The notes under the pieces: model-generated
What the model saw: only the letters and a program-made list of their open reading frames with translations
Database searches by the model: none
What the model was told of the DNA's origin: nothing
From: Muribaculaceae bacterium
Lineage (GTDB): Bacteria; Bacteroidota; Bacteroidia; Bacteroidales; Muribaculaceae
DNA: 37,175 nt
Reading direction: 5' to 3'
Assembly: GCA_017424575.1 (NCBI GenBank)
Contig: JAFOYQ010000064.1
Location: 1-37,175 of the forward strand
Shown here: positions 1 to 9,537 of the stretch, in pieces
Layout of the letters: every line of letters starts with the position of its first letter
Numbering within the stretch: the stretch's first letter is position 1
Program-made: the position numbers and the translations under genes

Positions 1-723
1 AAAGATGTTGTTAATATCGGATATCTACCAGAAGAGAGAGGTCTTTATAAGAAAATGAAAGTAGGCGAACAAGCAATATTCTTTGCTCGTCTCAAAGGTT
101 TATCAAAACAAGACGCCACTCGCCAAATTCGCGAATGGTTTGACAGATTTGACATCAATAATTGGTGGGATAAAAAGGTAGAAGAATTGTCAAAAGGGAT
201 GGCACAAAAAATACAATTTATAATTACTGTGCTACATCGCCCTCAACTATTAATTTTTGACGAGCCATTTTCGGGTTTTGACCCAATTAATGCCAACTTA
301 TTAAAGACCGAGATTCTAAAACTTCGCGACGAAGGTGCTACAATTATTTTTAGCACACACAATATGTCGAGTGTTGAGGAACTTTGCGATAATATTACTC
401 TTATCAATAAATCTCAAAATATTCTATCAGGCAAAGTTGACGATATCCGTTTACAATATGGTAAAAATCGATATGAATTAACATTTACTGGAGATGCATC
501 TCATTTGAGAGATAACCTTGAACCAATGTTATTAAAATGCATCACTATTCCTCTTGATAATGATCGAAACAAACTTTTGCTTAATTTTAAGGAAGATGTT
601 GAGTTGAAAGATATAATCACTGTTGCTAATGAGAATAGTAAACTCATTAGCGTTGTGCCATCAATGCCCTCTATGGACGAAATTTTTATTCAAACTGTAA
701 AAGAATTTAATAGAGAATTATGA
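1..723 (+). CDS. ABC transporter ATP-binding protein (NatA/DrrA-like), 5'-truncated
   Basis: ATPase subunit of an ABC-2 type exporter, expected on the cytoplasmic face, hydrolysing ATP to power the permease encoded next. The reading frame is open from base 1, so the Walker A part lies outside the window; the methionine at base 55 is internal, since the residues before it (GYLPEERGLYKK) already match the family. Visible motifs, numbered from that Met: a degenerate signature LSKGM (45-49), Walker B with catalytic Glu (LLIFDEP, 65-71), D-loop and the switch His (STHN). The last ~90 residues resemble the DUF4162-type C-terminal extension of NatA-like ATPases. Its TGA overlaps the permease ATG by four bases, which indicates translational coupling. 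The substrate is unknown. Confidence 0.93.
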   Translation, partial: KDVVNIGYLPEERGLYKKMKVGEQAIFFARLKGLSKQDATRQIREWFDRFDINNWWDKKVEELSKGMAQKIQFIITVLHRPQLLIFDEPFSGFDPINANLLKTEILKLRDEGATIIFSTHNMSSVEELCDNITLINKSQNILSGKVDDIRLQYGKNRYELTFTGDASHLRDNLEPMLLKCITIPLDNDRNKLLLNFKEDVELKDIITVANENSKLISVVPSMPSMDEIFIQTVKEFNREL

Positions 724-2027
724 AATCTAACATAGGTATAATTATACGACGCGAATTCCTTGAACGCGTTACTAAGAAAAGTTTTATTGCAACAACATTA
801 CTAATGCCTATTTTCATGATAGCAGTAATGGTTGCGCCTACTCTTATTACCATTTTTTCCACACCCGAACAGGTCAAAATTGCAGTTATAGATGATAGTG
901 GACTTATAGCACCAACACTTAAAGATGATAATAGCATAACGTTTGTTCAAATTAATGACAATCTCGAAATTGCCAAAGCCAACGATAGTATTGACGGCAT
1001 TTTAGTTATTGGTCAAAATATTGTAAATACAACATCAGATGTTACATTTTATTCACACGATGCTTCATCTCTTCTAATTGAGCAAAATATTTCTTCACAA
1101 CTAGAAAAAGCCATTGAAAATATACGCCGAGAGAACTATAATATTGAAGGTCTTGACGAAATTGTTGAAAGTTTAAATGTGGATATAAATCTCACCACTT
1201 ATCGCATTAACGAAACTGAAGATAGTACATCATCATCATTTCTCTCTTATGCAATAGGTATGGCAATGTCTTTACTATTGTATATGTTCTTATTGCTATA
1301 TGGTCAATTAGTGATGACAAGTATTATTGAAGAAAAGAATAATCGAGTACTGGAAATAATGGTATCCTCTATTAAACCTGGACAATTGATGTTAGGCAAA
1401 ATTCTTGGAATTGGATCAGTCGCGTTAACACAAGTCGCTATTTGGGGTATTATTTTGGTGTCAATATCTGCATTCTTGCTTCCAGCAATACTTCCAGCCG
1501 ATATTATGGCAGAAGTTACTGCATTTAACACAGGCTCATTAAACGCAGCAACTGCACAAAACGATATTGAAACACTTCAAGCAATCTCTATTCTTAGCAA
1601 TGTAGGATATATTGTAAATATAATAATATATCTCATTCTATTCTTAATTGGAGGATTCTTATTCTATGCCGCACTTAATGCTGCAATCGGTTCAGCAGTT
1701 GATAATGTTCAAGATGCAAGCCAACTTCAAAGCGTAGTAATGGTTCCTATTATTTTAGGTTTAGTTATGTCGATGTCGGTTGTATCAGACCCGAATTCAA
1801 CACTTGCCACAATCCTATCGATGATTCCATTTACATCCCCCATGACAATGATGACTCGCATCCCATTCGGCATTCCTACTTGGGAGATAATTACATCACT
1901 CGTCATTCTATATGCATCATTTATAGGTATGGTATGGATTGCATCTAAAATTTATCGTGTTGGCATATTTATGTATGGCAAGAAACCATCAATTAAAGAA
2001 CTCATAAAATGGATAAATTATAAATAA
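720..2027 (+). CDS. ABC-2 type transporter permease (NatB-like)
   Basis: Membrane subunit (435 residues) partnering the upstream ATPase. One hydrophobic segment near residues 22-46 is followed by a ~125-residue extracytoplasmic domain. Further membrane spans lie at about 175-200, 226-256, 295-325, 336-355 and 388-410, the arrangement of ABC2_membrane_3 proteins. EEKNNRVLEIMVSS (204-217), between spans 2 and 3, is the family's most recognisable stretch. Such pairs are often annotated as sodium or drug exporters, but nothing here identifies the substrate. The start overlaps the ATPase stop (ATGA). No clear terminator lies in the 78 bases before rpoD. Confidence 0.93.
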   Translation: MKSNIGIIIRREFLERVTKKSFIATTLLMPIFMIAVMVAPTLITIFSTPEQVKIAVIDDSGLIAPTLKDDNSITFVQINDNLEIAKANDSIDGILVIGQNIVNTTSDVTFYSHDASSLLIEQNISSQLEKAIENIRRENYNIEGLDEIVESLNVDINLTTYRINETEDSTSSSFLSYAIGMAMSLLLYMFLLLYGQLVMTSIIEEKNNRVLEIMVSSIKPGQLMLGKILGIGSVALTQVAIWGIILVSISAFLLPAILPADIMAEVTAFNTGSLNAATAQNDIETLQAISILSNVGYIVNIIIYLILFLIGGFLFYAALNAAIGSAVDNVQDASQLQSVVMVPIILGLVMSMSVVSDPNSTLATILSMIPFTSPMTMMTRIPFGIPTWEIITSLVILYASFIGMVWIASKIYRVGIFMYGKKPSIKELIKWINYK

Positions 2028-2071
2028 TCCTAATTAACATCCAAAATTGATGAAGTTTGGCATTTTTTTTG

Positions 2072-2079
2072 TAATTTCG
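2072..2079 (+). promoter_or_regulatory. Probable -7 element of the rpoD promoter
   Basis: TAATTTCG matches the Bacteroidetes -7 consensus TAnnTTTG at seven of eight positions. It would place the start of transcription about 23 bases before the rpoD ATG. No well-spaced TTTG -33 element is visible, so this is a moderate call. Confidence 0.45.
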
Positions 2080-2105
2080 CAAGTTGAAAATACCGGTAAA
2101 ATAAA

Positions 2106-2966
2106 ATGAGACAATTAAAGATTACCAAATCAATCACCAATCGTGAGAGTGCCTCTCTTGACAAATACTTGCAAGAGATTGGGCGTGAAGACCTTATCTC
2201 TGTTGAAGAAGAGGTAGAACTCGCTCAAAAGATTAAACAAGGAGACCAAGCTGCTCTTGAAAAACTCACTCGTGCAAACCTACGCTTTGTTGTATCAGTA
2301 GCAAAACAGTACCAAAATCAAGGACTAAGCCTACCCGACTTGATCAACGAAGGCAATCTTGGCTTGATTAAAGCTGCACAAAAGTTTGACGAGACACGTG
2401 GTTTCAAGTTTATCTCTTATGCTGTGTGGTGGATTCGTCAATCAATTCTTCAAGCACTTGCAGAACAATCGCGTATCGTTCGTTTGCCTCTTAACCAAGT
2501 TGGCTCCCTCAATAAAATTAGCAAAGCATTATCTAAATTTGAGCAAGAAAACGAACGTCGCCCTTCACCCGAGGAATTAGCAGAAACGTTAGATGTGCCT
2601 GTTGAAAAGATTGCTGATACACTCAAGGTATCGGGTCGTCACATTTCGGTTGACGCTCCATTTGTTGAAGGTGAAGACAATAGTCTTCTTGATGTATTGA
2701 CAAATGATGATTCACCTATGGCTGACCACACACTCACCCAAGAATCTCTTTCAAAAGAAGTTGACCGCGCACTACATCAATTACATGAACGTGAACGTGA
2801 AATTCTTAAGATGTTCTTCGGTATCGGATGCCAAGAAATGACTCTCGAAGAAATTGGTGCACAATTTGACCTCACACGCGAGCGCGTACGTCAAATTAAA
2901 GAAAAAGCAATTCGTCGCCTCAAAGGTCAAAAGAGTCGACTACTTAAAACCTACTTAGGTAACTAA
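2106..2966 (+). CDS. rpoD: Primary RNA polymerase sigma factor RpoD (sigma-70 family)
   Basis: Housekeeping sigma factor (286 residues) that directs core RNA polymerase to promoters. Region 1.2 is at about 14-46, region 2 at about 52-122 with the -10 recognition helix [11 protein letters not shown] (104-114), region 3 at about 130-205 and region 4 at about 215-275. The region 4 helix-turn-helix is [22 protein letters not shown]. There is no region 1.1 and no long non-conserved insert, as is normal for the compact primary sigma factor of Bacteroidetes, which reads TTTG/TAnnTTTG promoters. Those are the promoters seen repeatedly in this window. The gene is transcribed alone and converges on leuB across a strong hairpin. 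Confidence 0.96.
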   Translation: MRQLKITKSITNRESASLDKYLQEIGREDLISVEEEVELAQKIKQGDQAALEKLTRANLRFVVSVAKQYQNQGLSLPDLINEGNLGLIKAAQKFDETRGFKFISYAVWWIRQSILQALAEQSRIVRLPLNQVGSLNKISKALSKFEQENERRPSPEELAETLDVPVEKIADTLKVSGRHISVDAPFVEGEDNSLLDVLTNDDSPMADHTLTQESLSKEVDRALHQLHEREREILKMFFGIGCQEMTLEEIGAQFDLTRERVRQIKEKAIRRLKGQKSRLLKTYLGN

Positions 2967-2990
2967 TCTCAAATCATAGAGATATATGAA

Positions 2991-3031
2991 TAAAATAAAA
3001 CCAGTTGTCTGTGACAACTGGTTTTATTTTA
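2991..3031. terminator. Bidirectional terminator between rpoD and leuB
   Basis: A near-perfect inverted repeat: TAAAATAAAACCAGTTGTC pairs with its complement around a three-base loop (3010-3012). The A/T-rich outer arms provide a U-run in either direction, so it can end both rpoD (+) and the leu operon (-). Confidence 0.9.
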
Positions 3032-3047
3032 TAATAGAAGTTATAAA

Positions 3048-4109
3048 TTATTTATTTTTTATATAATTTACAATCCACTCTCCCACTTCTTTTGTGCCGT
3101 ACTTGCCAGCACCTTCAACTTGAATTTCTGGAGTGCGAACATTTGCATCAAGTGAAGCGTTAACAGCTTCGCGGATAAGCTTACCTTCTTCTTTGCAATC
3201 AAAGTATTCAAACAACATTGCAACTGAAAGGATTTGCGCTAATGGATTTGCGATATTCAATCCTTTTGCTTGTGGCCATGAGCCATGAATTGGTTCGAAT
3301 ACTGGAGTGCTTTCACCTGTAGATGCAGAAGGTAGCAAGCCCATTGAACCACTGATTACACTACCTTCGTCGGTAAGTATATCACCAAATGTGTTTTCTG
3401 TAACCATCACATCGAAGAATGTAGGTTCTTGAATCATACGCATAGCAGCATTATCAACATACATGAAATCGGTATTAACCTCAGGATAGTTTGGTGCCAT
3501 CTCTTGTGCAATCTTGCGCCATAAACGACTTGATGCCAATACGTTTGCTTTATCAACAACTGTAAGGTGTTTATTACGCTTCATTGCATATTTATATGCT
3601 ACTTTCAATATACGTTCAATCTCAGGTCGTGTATAAGCATTAGTATCATACGCTTTGTCATCATCTTGGTATTTTTCACCAAAATACATACCACCTGTCA
3701 ATTCTCTGATACAAATAAAGTCGGCACCTTCAACCAATTCAGCACGTAGTGGTGATTTATGAATCAAACATTTAAAAGTTTCTACTGGACGGATGTTAGC
3801 AAACAATCCAAGTTGTTTACGCATTGCAAGAAGTCCCTGCTCAGGACGCACTTTTGCAGTTGGGTCATTATCAAATTTAGGATCACCTACTGCTGAGAAT
3901 AATACAGCATCAGCATCACGACAAATCTCAAATGTTTCTTGTGGGAATGGATTACCAACCTTATCAATAGCATCTGCACCACAAAGAGCATATTTATAAG
4001 TAACATTATGTCCAAACTTTTCACACACGGCGGTCATTACATCAACGCCTTGTTTTGATATCTCGGGACCAATACCGTCTCCGGGAAGAACTGCAATTTT
4101 GAAATCCAT
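3048..4109 (-). CDS. leuB: 3-isopropylmalate dehydrogenase LeuB
   Basis: Oxidatively decarboxylates 3-isopropylmalate to 2-oxoisocaproate with NAD+, the last dedicated step of leucine synthesis before transamination. The 353-residue protein is full length. Visible features are the N-terminal LPGDGIGPE (8-16), the substrate-binding arginine segment around 97-107, ELTGGMYFG (136-144) with the catalytic Tyr142, Lys187 in VVDKANV, the metal-binding aspartates in [10 protein letters not shown] (241-250) and the NAD-binding EPIHGS (272-277). It is the last gene of the operon, 26 bases after the second synthase. It may also act on methylmalate if that synthase makes citramalate. Confidence 0.97.
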   Translation of the reverse strand: MDFKIAVLPGDGIGPEISKQGVDVMTAVCEKFGHNVTYKYALCGADAIDKVGNPFPQETFEICRDADAVLFSAVGDPKFDNDPTAKVRPEQGLLAMRKQLGLFANIRPVETFKCLIHKSPLRAELVEGADFICIRELTGGMYFGEKYQDDDKAYDTNAYTRPEIERILKVAYKYAMKRNKHLTVVDKANVLASSRLWRKIAQEMAPNYPEVNTDFMYVDNAAMRMIQEPTFFDVMVTENTFGDILTDEGSVISGSMGLLPSASTGESTPVFEPIHGSWPQAKGLNIANPLAQILSVAMLFEYFDCKEEGKLIREAVNASLDANVRTPEIQVEGAGKYGTKEVGEWIVNYIKNK

Positions 4110-4135
4110 ATCAATAATTGATTTATGTAGTTATG

Positions 4136-5653
4136 TTATAAATTTTCTATAATGTTAAGCATTTTAATTGTAGCTTGAATAGCTGCCTCGGTTTGGTCTG
4201 CATCAAGACCTCGAGTCTTAAAAGAATGATCTTTATAATCCCAAGAGATTGTCGTATGCACGAGAGCATCGGTACGACCACCTGGCGGAATATTAACCGA
4301 ATAGTTGGTCAATGCAGGAAATTCTCTATGCAAATCATTCTTATATATATTTCTTACTGCTTTCACAAATGCGTCATATTGCCCATCTCCTACTGCAGTT
4401 TCTTGATATTCTATACCATCAACAAGCAATTTTATTGTTGCAGTTGGGCGCAACCCTTCTGATAAGTTTAAGGCATAGTTGATAATCTTAACTTTATCTG
4501 GAACAGTAGCTTGTTTTAATACATCTGCAACGATAAAAGGCAAATCCTCTTGAGTAACAAGTTCTTTTTTATCACCAAGTTCAATAATGCGTTGTGTTAC
4601 TTTTTGAATATCTTCATCAGTAAGCTCAATGCCTAAAGCCTCAAGATTTTTCTTTATATTAGCTTTTCCCGATGTCTTTCCAAGTGCATACTCTCGTTCA
4701 CGGCCAAATCTTTCGGGCAACAAATCATTGTAATAAAGATTATTTTTATTATCTCCATCGGCATGAACACCAGCACATTGAGTAAAAACATGTTCTCCGA
4801 CTATAGGCTTATTTTGGGGGATGACTACACCCGAAAACGATTCAACTATACGACTTACTTTATTGATTTTTGACTCATCAATCCCTGTTTGACGCTTCAA
4901 TTGATCATGGACCACTGCAACTACACTTGACAAACATGCATTCCCAGCTCTCTCTCCTAAACCATTAACAGTACAATGCACACCACGAGCACCACCAAGC
5001 ACAGCTGCATAGACATTTGATGTTGCAAGGTCATAATCATTATGGGCATGAAAATCAAAATGCAAATCGGGATAACGCTTAATCATGCGTTGAATATTAG
5101 CTAAAGTGTCATAAGGATTCAGAATACCCAACGTATCAGGAAGCATATATCGTTTAATTGGCAAATGACGCACAGCATCCATAAGTTCATATACATACTT
5201 ATATGAATTCTTAATACCATTTGACCAATCCTCCAAATATAGATTAACTTCAAGCCCTTCAGCAACTGCTCTTTCTACTTCATCACAAATAGATTGAAAA
5301 TGCTCTTGGGGAGTTTTATTCAATTGGTATAAACAATGTTTTTCAGATCCTTTTGACAAAAGATTTATTACTTTTGCTCCAACACTCTTTACCCAATTTA
5401 TTGACAAACCGTTATCTATAAATCCTAATACTTCAAGTTTATCAATATGTCCCATTCGCTTTGCCCATGCACATACATTGCGCACAGCTTCAAACTCTCC
5501 ATCAGAAACTCGAGCAGAAGCAATCTCAATACGAGGAATGTGCAACTCCTCAAGGAGAAGTCGCACAATACTTAATTTTTCAGATGCTGAAAACGATACT
5601 CCTGATGTTTGTTCTCCATCACGAAGAGTTGTATCTAATATTTCAACATTCAT
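4136..5653 (-). CDS. LeuA-like DRE-TIM synthase, probable citramalate synthase or second isopropylmalate synthase
   Basis: A 505-residue acetyl-CoA-dependent Claisen-condensation enzyme of the DRE-TIM family. TTLRDGEQ (8-15) carries the catalytic Arg11 and metal-binding Asp12. HAHND (202-206) provides the two metal-binding histidines, and Asn238 in GLGERAGN completes the site. Residues ~385-505 form a LeuA allosteric dimerisation domain. It is clearly divergent from the LeuA in the same operon: HAHND replaces HCHND, and it lacks LeuA's EAGFP segment. In Bacteroidales this position in the leu operon is commonly held by a CimA-type protein, which would make (R)-citramalate from pyruvate for isoleucine. 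The assignment between citramalate and isopropylmalate synthase is inference. It starts 9 bases after leuD. Confidence 0.85.
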   Translation of the reverse strand: MNVEILDTTLRDGEQTSGVSFSASEKLSIVRLLLEELHIPRIEIASARVSDGEFEAVRNVCAWAKRMGHIDKLEVLGFIDNGLSINWVKSVGAKVINLLSKGSEKHCLYQLNKTPQEHFQSICDEVERAVAEGLEVNLYLEDWSNGIKNSYKYVYELMDAVRHLPIKRYMLPDTLGILNPYDTLANIQRMIKRYPDLHFDFHAHNDYDLATSNVYAAVLGGARGVHCTVNGLGERAGNACLSSVVAVVHDQLKRQTGIDESKINKVSRIVESFSGVVIPQNKPIVGEHVFTQCAGVHADGDNKNNLYYNDLLPERFGREREYALGKTSGKANIKKNLEALGIELTDEDIQKVTQRIIELGDKKELVTQEDLPFIVADVLKQATVPDKVKIINYALNLSEGLRPTATIKLLVDGIEYQETAVGDGQYDAFVKAVRNIYKNDLHREFPALTNYSVNIPPGGRTDALVHTTISWDYKDHSFKTRGLDADQTEAAIQATIKMLNIIENL

Positions 5654-5662
5654 AACTAATGA

Positions 5663-6256
5663 TTATTTTTTTGCTTCAAATGCTTCAATTTCGTCTTTCT
5701 TTGATAAAAGATACTCTATATCATCAAGAGCATTAATCAAACAATGTTTCTTATATGGATTAATTTCAAATGATTCTGATTTGCCAGTCACTTTATTAGT
5801 AATAGTTTGTGCAGGCAAATCTACTGTAACCTCTGTTTTAGGATTTTCGGCAATTGAATCAAACAACTCAGCCAAGAATTGCTCACTTACAACCACTGGC
5901 AAAACAAAGTTATTTAACTCGTTATTTTTGTGTATATCGGCAAAAAAACTTGATACTACTACACGGAAACCATAATCAGCAATAGCCCAAGCAGCATGTT
6001 CACGACTAGAACCCGAACCAAAATTTTTTCCCGCGACTAATATACAACCCGAATATGTTGGATCATTTAGCACAAAGTCCTTGATAGGATTTCCATTTTT
6101 ATCATAACGCCAGTCACGGAATAAGTTTTCACCAAAACCCTCACGTGATGTAGCTTTGAGAAAGCGAGCTGGAATTATTTGGTCAGTATCAACATTTTCC
6201 ATTGGCAAAGGAACACATGTTGAGGTTATGATATTGAATTTTTCTTTCATTGTCAA
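5663..6256 (-). CDS. leuD: 3-isopropylmalate dehydratase small subunit LeuD
   Basis: The small subunit (197 residues) of isopropylmalate isomerase; it pairs with LeuC to interconvert 2- and 3-isopropylmalate. Visible family marks are [17 protein letters not shown] near the N-terminus and the swivelling-domain motif [13 protein letters not shown], followed by [18 protein letters not shown]. The length is typical. It lies 18 bases after leuC and 9 bases before the second synthase in an uninterrupted operon. If that synthase makes citramalate, the same LeuCD would isomerise it to methylmalate. Confidence 0.97.
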   Translation of the reverse strand: MTMKEKFNIITSTCVPLPMENVDTDQIIPARFLKATSREGFGENLFRDWRYDKNGNPIKDFVLNDPTYSGCILVAGKNFGSGSSREHAAWAIADYGFRVVVSSFFADIHKNNELNNFVLPVVVSEQFLAELFDSIAENPKTEVTVDLPAQTITNKVTGKSESFEINPYKKHCLINALDDIEYLLSKKDEIEAFEAKK

Positions 6257-6274
6257 AAAGTTGAAGTAGTAGAA

Positions 6275-7669
6275 TTAGATTTTACGAGGATCAGTTAATA
6301 CACCTGTAATAGCTGTTGCTGCCGCTACGAGTGGACCAGCAAGGATTGTTCGAGAGCCAGGCCCTTGACGACCTTCAAAATTGCGATTTGATGTTGACAC
6401 AGCAATTTTTCCAGCAGGAACTTTATCTTCGTTCATTGCCAAACATGCAGAGCAACCAGGTTGACGTAATTCAAACCCTGCATCAGTCAAAATTTTATCA
6501 AGACCTTCTGCTTTAATTTGATCGGCAACCATCCACGAACCAGGCACTAACCATGCAGTAATATTATCTGCTTTCTTCTTTCCTTTTACAATTGAAGCAA
6601 ACGCACGAAAATCCTCAATACGTCCATTTGTACAACTGCCCAAGAATACATAGTCAATAGGATAACCCTCGAGCGACTGCCCTACTTCAAATCCCATATA
6701 TTCAAGAGATTTATCGTATGAAATCTTACCAGCTTCATCTTCAGGATTAGGTGCAGGAATTACTTCACTGATACCAATACCCATTCCTGGATTTGTACCG
6801 AATGTAATACGAGGTTCTATATCTGCTGCATCGAAATTGATTTCTTTATCAAATACAGCAACATCATCACTCTTAAGAGTTTTCCAATATGCAACAGCCT
6901 TTTCCCAAACGTCGCCTTTAGGAGCAAATTCACGACCTTTACAATATTCAAATGTAGTTTCATCTGGAGCAATCATACCTCCACGAGCACCCATTTCTAT
7001 TGAAAGATTACAAACAGTCATACGCTCCTCCATTGAAAGATTGCGAATAGTATCTCCTGCATACTCTACAAAGTATCCAGTGGCTCCTCCAGTAGTCATT
7101 TTAGCGATAATATACAACGCAATATCTTTAGCAGTTACACCTGCTTTCAATTCTCCGTTCACATTAATGCGCATTGTTTTTGGTTTTGGTTGAAGAATAC
7201 ATTGTGACGCGAGAACCATCTCAACCTCACTTGTTCCAATACCAAATGCTACAGCACCAAATGCTCCATGAGTAGATGTGTGACTATCGCCACACACAAT
7301 TGTATAACCTGGTAATGTAAGACCATTTTCAGGACCTATTACATGTATAATTCCATTCTTCTTATGTCCTAATCCATAAAGAGTCAACCCAAAATCAGTA
7401 GCATTCTTTGTCAATGTTTCAACTTGATTTCTTGACACAGGGTCTACAATTGGTTTATCTTGATTTAATGTAGGGATATTATGGTCTGGAGAACAGATTG
7501 TTTTTTCAGGACGAAATACCTTCAATCCACGATTACGCAATCCATCAAATGCCTGAGGACTGGTTACCTCATGACAATAATGACGGTCGATATATAATTG
7601 AGTGGGACCGCCCTCAATAAGACTTACAACATGAGCGTCCCATATTTTGTCAAACAATGTATTAGCCAT
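6275..7669 (-). CDS. leuC: 3-isopropylmalate dehydratase large subunit LeuC
   Basis: The large, [4Fe-4S]-bearing subunit (464 residues) of isopropylmalate isomerase, an aconitase-superfamily hydro-lyase. The cluster cysteines are visible as Cys346 in GSCTNGR and Cys406/Cys409 in [19 protein letters not shown] (125-138) and [13 protein letters not shown] (429-441) are the usual substrate and cluster pocket segments. Full length and intact. It follows leuA by 26 bases and precedes leuD by 18, so it is co-transcribed with both. Confidence 0.98.
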   Translation of the reverse strand: MANTLFDKIWDAHVVSLIEGGPTQLYIDRHYCHEVTSPQAFDGLRNRGLKVFRPEKTICSPDHNIPTLNQDKPIVDPVSRNQVETLTKNATDFGLTLYGLGHKKNGIIHVIGPENGLTLPGYTIVCGDSHTSTHGAFGAVAFGIGTSEVEMVLASQCILQPKPKTMRINVNGELKAGVTAKDIALYIIAKMTTGGATGYFVEYAGDTIRNLSMEERMTVCNLSIEMGARGGMIAPDETTFEYCKGREFAPKGDVWEKAVAYWKTLKSDDVAVFDKEINFDAADIEPRITFGTNPGMGIGISEVIPAPNPEDEAGKISYDKSLEYMGFEVGQSLEGYPIDYVFLGSCTNGRIEDFRAFASIVKGKKKADNITAWLVPGSWMVADQIKAEGLDKILTDAGFELRQPGCSACLAMNEDKVPAGKIAVSTSNRNFEGRQGPGSRTILAGPLVAAATAITGVLTDPRKI

Positions 7670-7695
7670 ATAACTAACTTATTTTTTATATAGTC

Positions 7696-9192
7696 TTATC
7701 TTACAAATTTATTAATAGCATCGATAAATGCTTCAGCGCTTGCTGCTACGATATCGGTATTAGCAGAGAATCCATAATAACTATTTCCATCATGCTCTAC
7801 TGTCATATGTACCTTACCCACATCATTGCTACCTTTATTGATCGCTTGAATAAGGAATTCTTTAACAACCATAGTGCGATGAATAATTTGCTTAATAGCG
7901 CGAATTGCAGCATCTACCGGACCATTACCTGTTGCACAAGCTTCAAATTTCTCACCAGCAATATCAAGACCAACACTTGCTACGGAATGAATACCTACGC
8001 CACTTGTAACTTGGAGATATTCCAATTTAATGCGATGTTTAGATGCATTATGCTTACCTGCGAGCATCAATACATCATCATCGTTAATCTCTTTCTTGCG
8101 ATCGGCAAGTTTAAGGAATGCTTCATATGCTTTATCGAGAGCATCTTTATCCATATCGATACCCAATACATGCAAACGGTGTTTCAACGCAGCACGACCA
8201 CTACGAGCAGTCAATACAATCGAGTTTTCATCAACGCCCACATCTTTAGGATCAATAATCTCGTAACTTTCACGATTTTTCAACACACCATCTTGGTGAA
8301 TGCCCGAAGAGTGAGCAAAAGCATTGCGACCTACGATAGCCTTATTGGGTTGAACTGGCATATTCATCAAACTTGACACCATACGACTAACTCCACAAAT
8401 TTTTGATGTATTAATGTTAGTGACAATATCCAATTCTTTATGAGATTTGCAAATCATTGCAACCTCTTCGAGTGAAGTATTACCTGCTCGTTCACCAATA
8501 CCATTAATGGTAACCTCTGCCTGACGAGCGCCATTCATAACACCTGATATAGTGTTTGCAGTAGCCATACCCAAGTCATTGTGGCAGTGAGTAGCAATAG
8601 TTACTTTGTGAATGCCATCAACATGTTCCATCAAATATTTGATTTTCTCACCAAATTCCGATGGCAAGCAATAGCCAGTGGTATCAGGAATATTAATTAC
8701 TGTCGCACCTGCTTTTATAACAGCCTCCACAACTCGAGCAAGATACTCATTATCAGTGCGACCAGCATCTTCTGCATAGAATTGCACATCTTCAACAAAT
8801 TTCTTTGCAAAAGACACACAACCTACAGCACGTTCTAGAATATCTTCACGATTAGAGTTAAATTTATATTTAATATGATAATCTGAGGTTCCTATACCAG
8901 TGTGGATACGTTTGCGTTTTGCATATTGCAGAGCATCAGCAGCAACTCTAATATCATTTTCTACAGCACGAGTCAGTGCACATATCGTTGGCCAAGTTAC
9001 AGCCTTTGAGATTTCTACTACTGAATTAAAGTCACCTGGACTTGACACAGGGAATCCCGCTTCAATAACATCAACCCCTAAATCTTCAAGGGCTTTTGCT
9101 ACCTCAATTTTTTCAACGGTATTCAATTGACATCCGGGAACTTGCTCTCCATCACGCAATGTCGTGTCGAAAATAAATAATCTGTCACTCAT
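7696..9192 (-). CDS. leuA: 2-isopropylmalate synthase LeuA
   Basis: Condenses acetyl-CoA with 2-oxoisovalerate, the committed and feedback-inhibited step of leucine synthesis. At 498 residues it is full length. [11 protein letters not shown] (10-20) has catalytic Arg13 and metal-binding Asp14. EAGFP (44-48) is a substrate-pocket segment. HCHNDLG (202-208) gives the metal histidines and Asn238 lies in GIGERAGN. The C-terminal ~115 residues form the regulatory leucine-binding dimer domain. It is the first gene of the operon and lies behind an apparent attenuator (leader peptide 9299-9361, terminator 9223-9254), so its expression is probably tied to branched-chain aminoacyl-tRNA supply. Confidence 0.97.
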   Translation of the reverse strand: MSDRLFIFDTTLRDGEQVPGCQLNTVEKIEVAKALEDLGVDVIEAGFPVSSPGDFNSVVEISKAVTWPTICALTRAVENDIRVAADALQYAKRKRIHTGIGTSDYHIKYKFNSNREDILERAVGCVSFAKKFVEDVQFYAEDAGRTDNEYLARVVEAVIKAGATVINIPDTTGYCLPSEFGEKIKYLMEHVDGIHKVTIATHCHNDLGMATANTISGVMNGARQAEVTINGIGERAGNTSLEEVAMICKSHKELDIVTNINTSKICGVSRMVSSLMNMPVQPNKAIVGRNAFAHSSGIHQDGVLKNRESYEIIDPKDVGVDENSIVLTARSGRAALKHRLHVLGIDMDKDALDKAYEAFLKLADRKKEINDDDVLMLAGKHNASKHRIKLEYLQVTSGVGIHSVASVGLDIAGEKFEACATGNGPVDAAIRAIKQIIHRTMVVKEFLIQAINKGSNDVGKVHMTVEHDGNSYYGFSANTDIVAASAEAFIDAINKFVR

Positions 9193-9222
9193 ATTATTTC
9201 AAAATATAATTATCAATTTAAC

Positions 9223-9254
9223 AAAAAAACCTTCCTTGCATACAAGAAAGGTTT
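9223..9254 (-). terminator. Intrinsic terminator in the leuA leader (attenuator)
   Basis: On the minus strand AAACCTTTCTTG pairs with CAAGGAAGGTTT around a four-base loop. That gives 12 base pairs including one G-U, ending in seven consecutive U's. It sits 31 bases before the leuA start codon and 44 bases after the stop of the leader peptide, the placement expected of an attenuator. A competing antiterminator is not obvious by eye. The 5' arm could weakly pair with the leader's own ribosome binding site (AAAAAGGTG, 9365-9373). Confidence 0.85.
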
Positions 9255-9298
9255 ATAGATTATAGTATTATCTTATTTACATTAAACATTAATTATTG

Positions 9299-9361
9299 CT
9301 ATAAAATAAATCCTAAAACAATAATCACTACGATTAATATAAAATTAAGAAAATCATTCAT
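9299..9361 (-). CDS. Branched-chain amino acid leader peptide (leu operon)
   Basis: A 20-codon ORF reading MNDFLNFILIVVIIVLGFIL. Twelve of the 20 residues are Leu (4), Ile (5) or Val (3), arranged as a near-continuous run. It has an unusually good ribosome binding site for this phylum (AAAAAGGTG, 9365-9373, three bases before the ATG). It lies between a consensus promoter and an intrinsic terminator ahead of leuA. The inferred role is cis regulation: slow decoding when charged Leu/Ile/Val tRNA is scarce would prevent the terminator from forming. The alternative is a tiny membrane peptide, since the composition also suits a membrane helix. No peptide of this exact sequence is known to me. Confidence 0.75.
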   Translation of the reverse strand: MNDFLNFILIVVIIVLGFIL

Positions 9362-9364
9362 TTT

Positions 9365-9373
9365 CACCTTTTT
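9365..9373 (-). promoter_or_regulatory. Ribosome binding site of the leu leader peptide
   Basis: AAAAAGGTG followed by AAA and ATG contains AGGTGA, complementary to six bases of the usual 16S 3' end. Most genes in this window have only A-rich leaders, so a recognisable Shine-Dalgarno here supports real translation of the leader peptide. Confidence 0.6.
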
Positions 9374-9408
9374 CTATATCAATTTTAGTCAATAGTGTTT
9401 ATACTTTG

Positions 9409-9440
9409 CAAATTTAATGCGTTTATTTTATATAATCAAA
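9409..9440 (-). promoter_or_regulatory. leu operon promoter
   Basis: On the minus strand TTTG (9440-9437), a 20-base spacer and TAAATTTG (9416-9409) match the Bacteroidetes -33/-7 consensus fully. Transcription should begin near 9405, giving a leader of about 210 bases before leuA. Confidence 0.85.
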
Positions 9441-9537
9441 TAATTTGACACATATTTTTTGCAAAATTCACACAAAATTAAATATAAAATTAAAAATTAA
9501 TTACAAATTGATAGCAAAAACGCATTTTTTAATACAA

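Noticed and set aside
5478..5975. Open frame of 165 codons on the plus strand across the leuD/second synthase boundary
   Set aside because: It is antisense to two conserved genes; its low-complexity Ser/Leu composition is typical of a shadow frame.
7792..8376. Open frame of 194 codons on the plus strand antisense to leuA
   Set aside because: It lies wholly inside a strongly conserved gene, has no promoter or family resemblance and reads as a codon-bias shadow.
9473..9480. Second -7 element (TAATTTTG) upstream of the leu promoter
   Set aside because: The nearest TTTG is 23 bases away, outside the usual spacing; the site at 9409-9440 is better in every respect.
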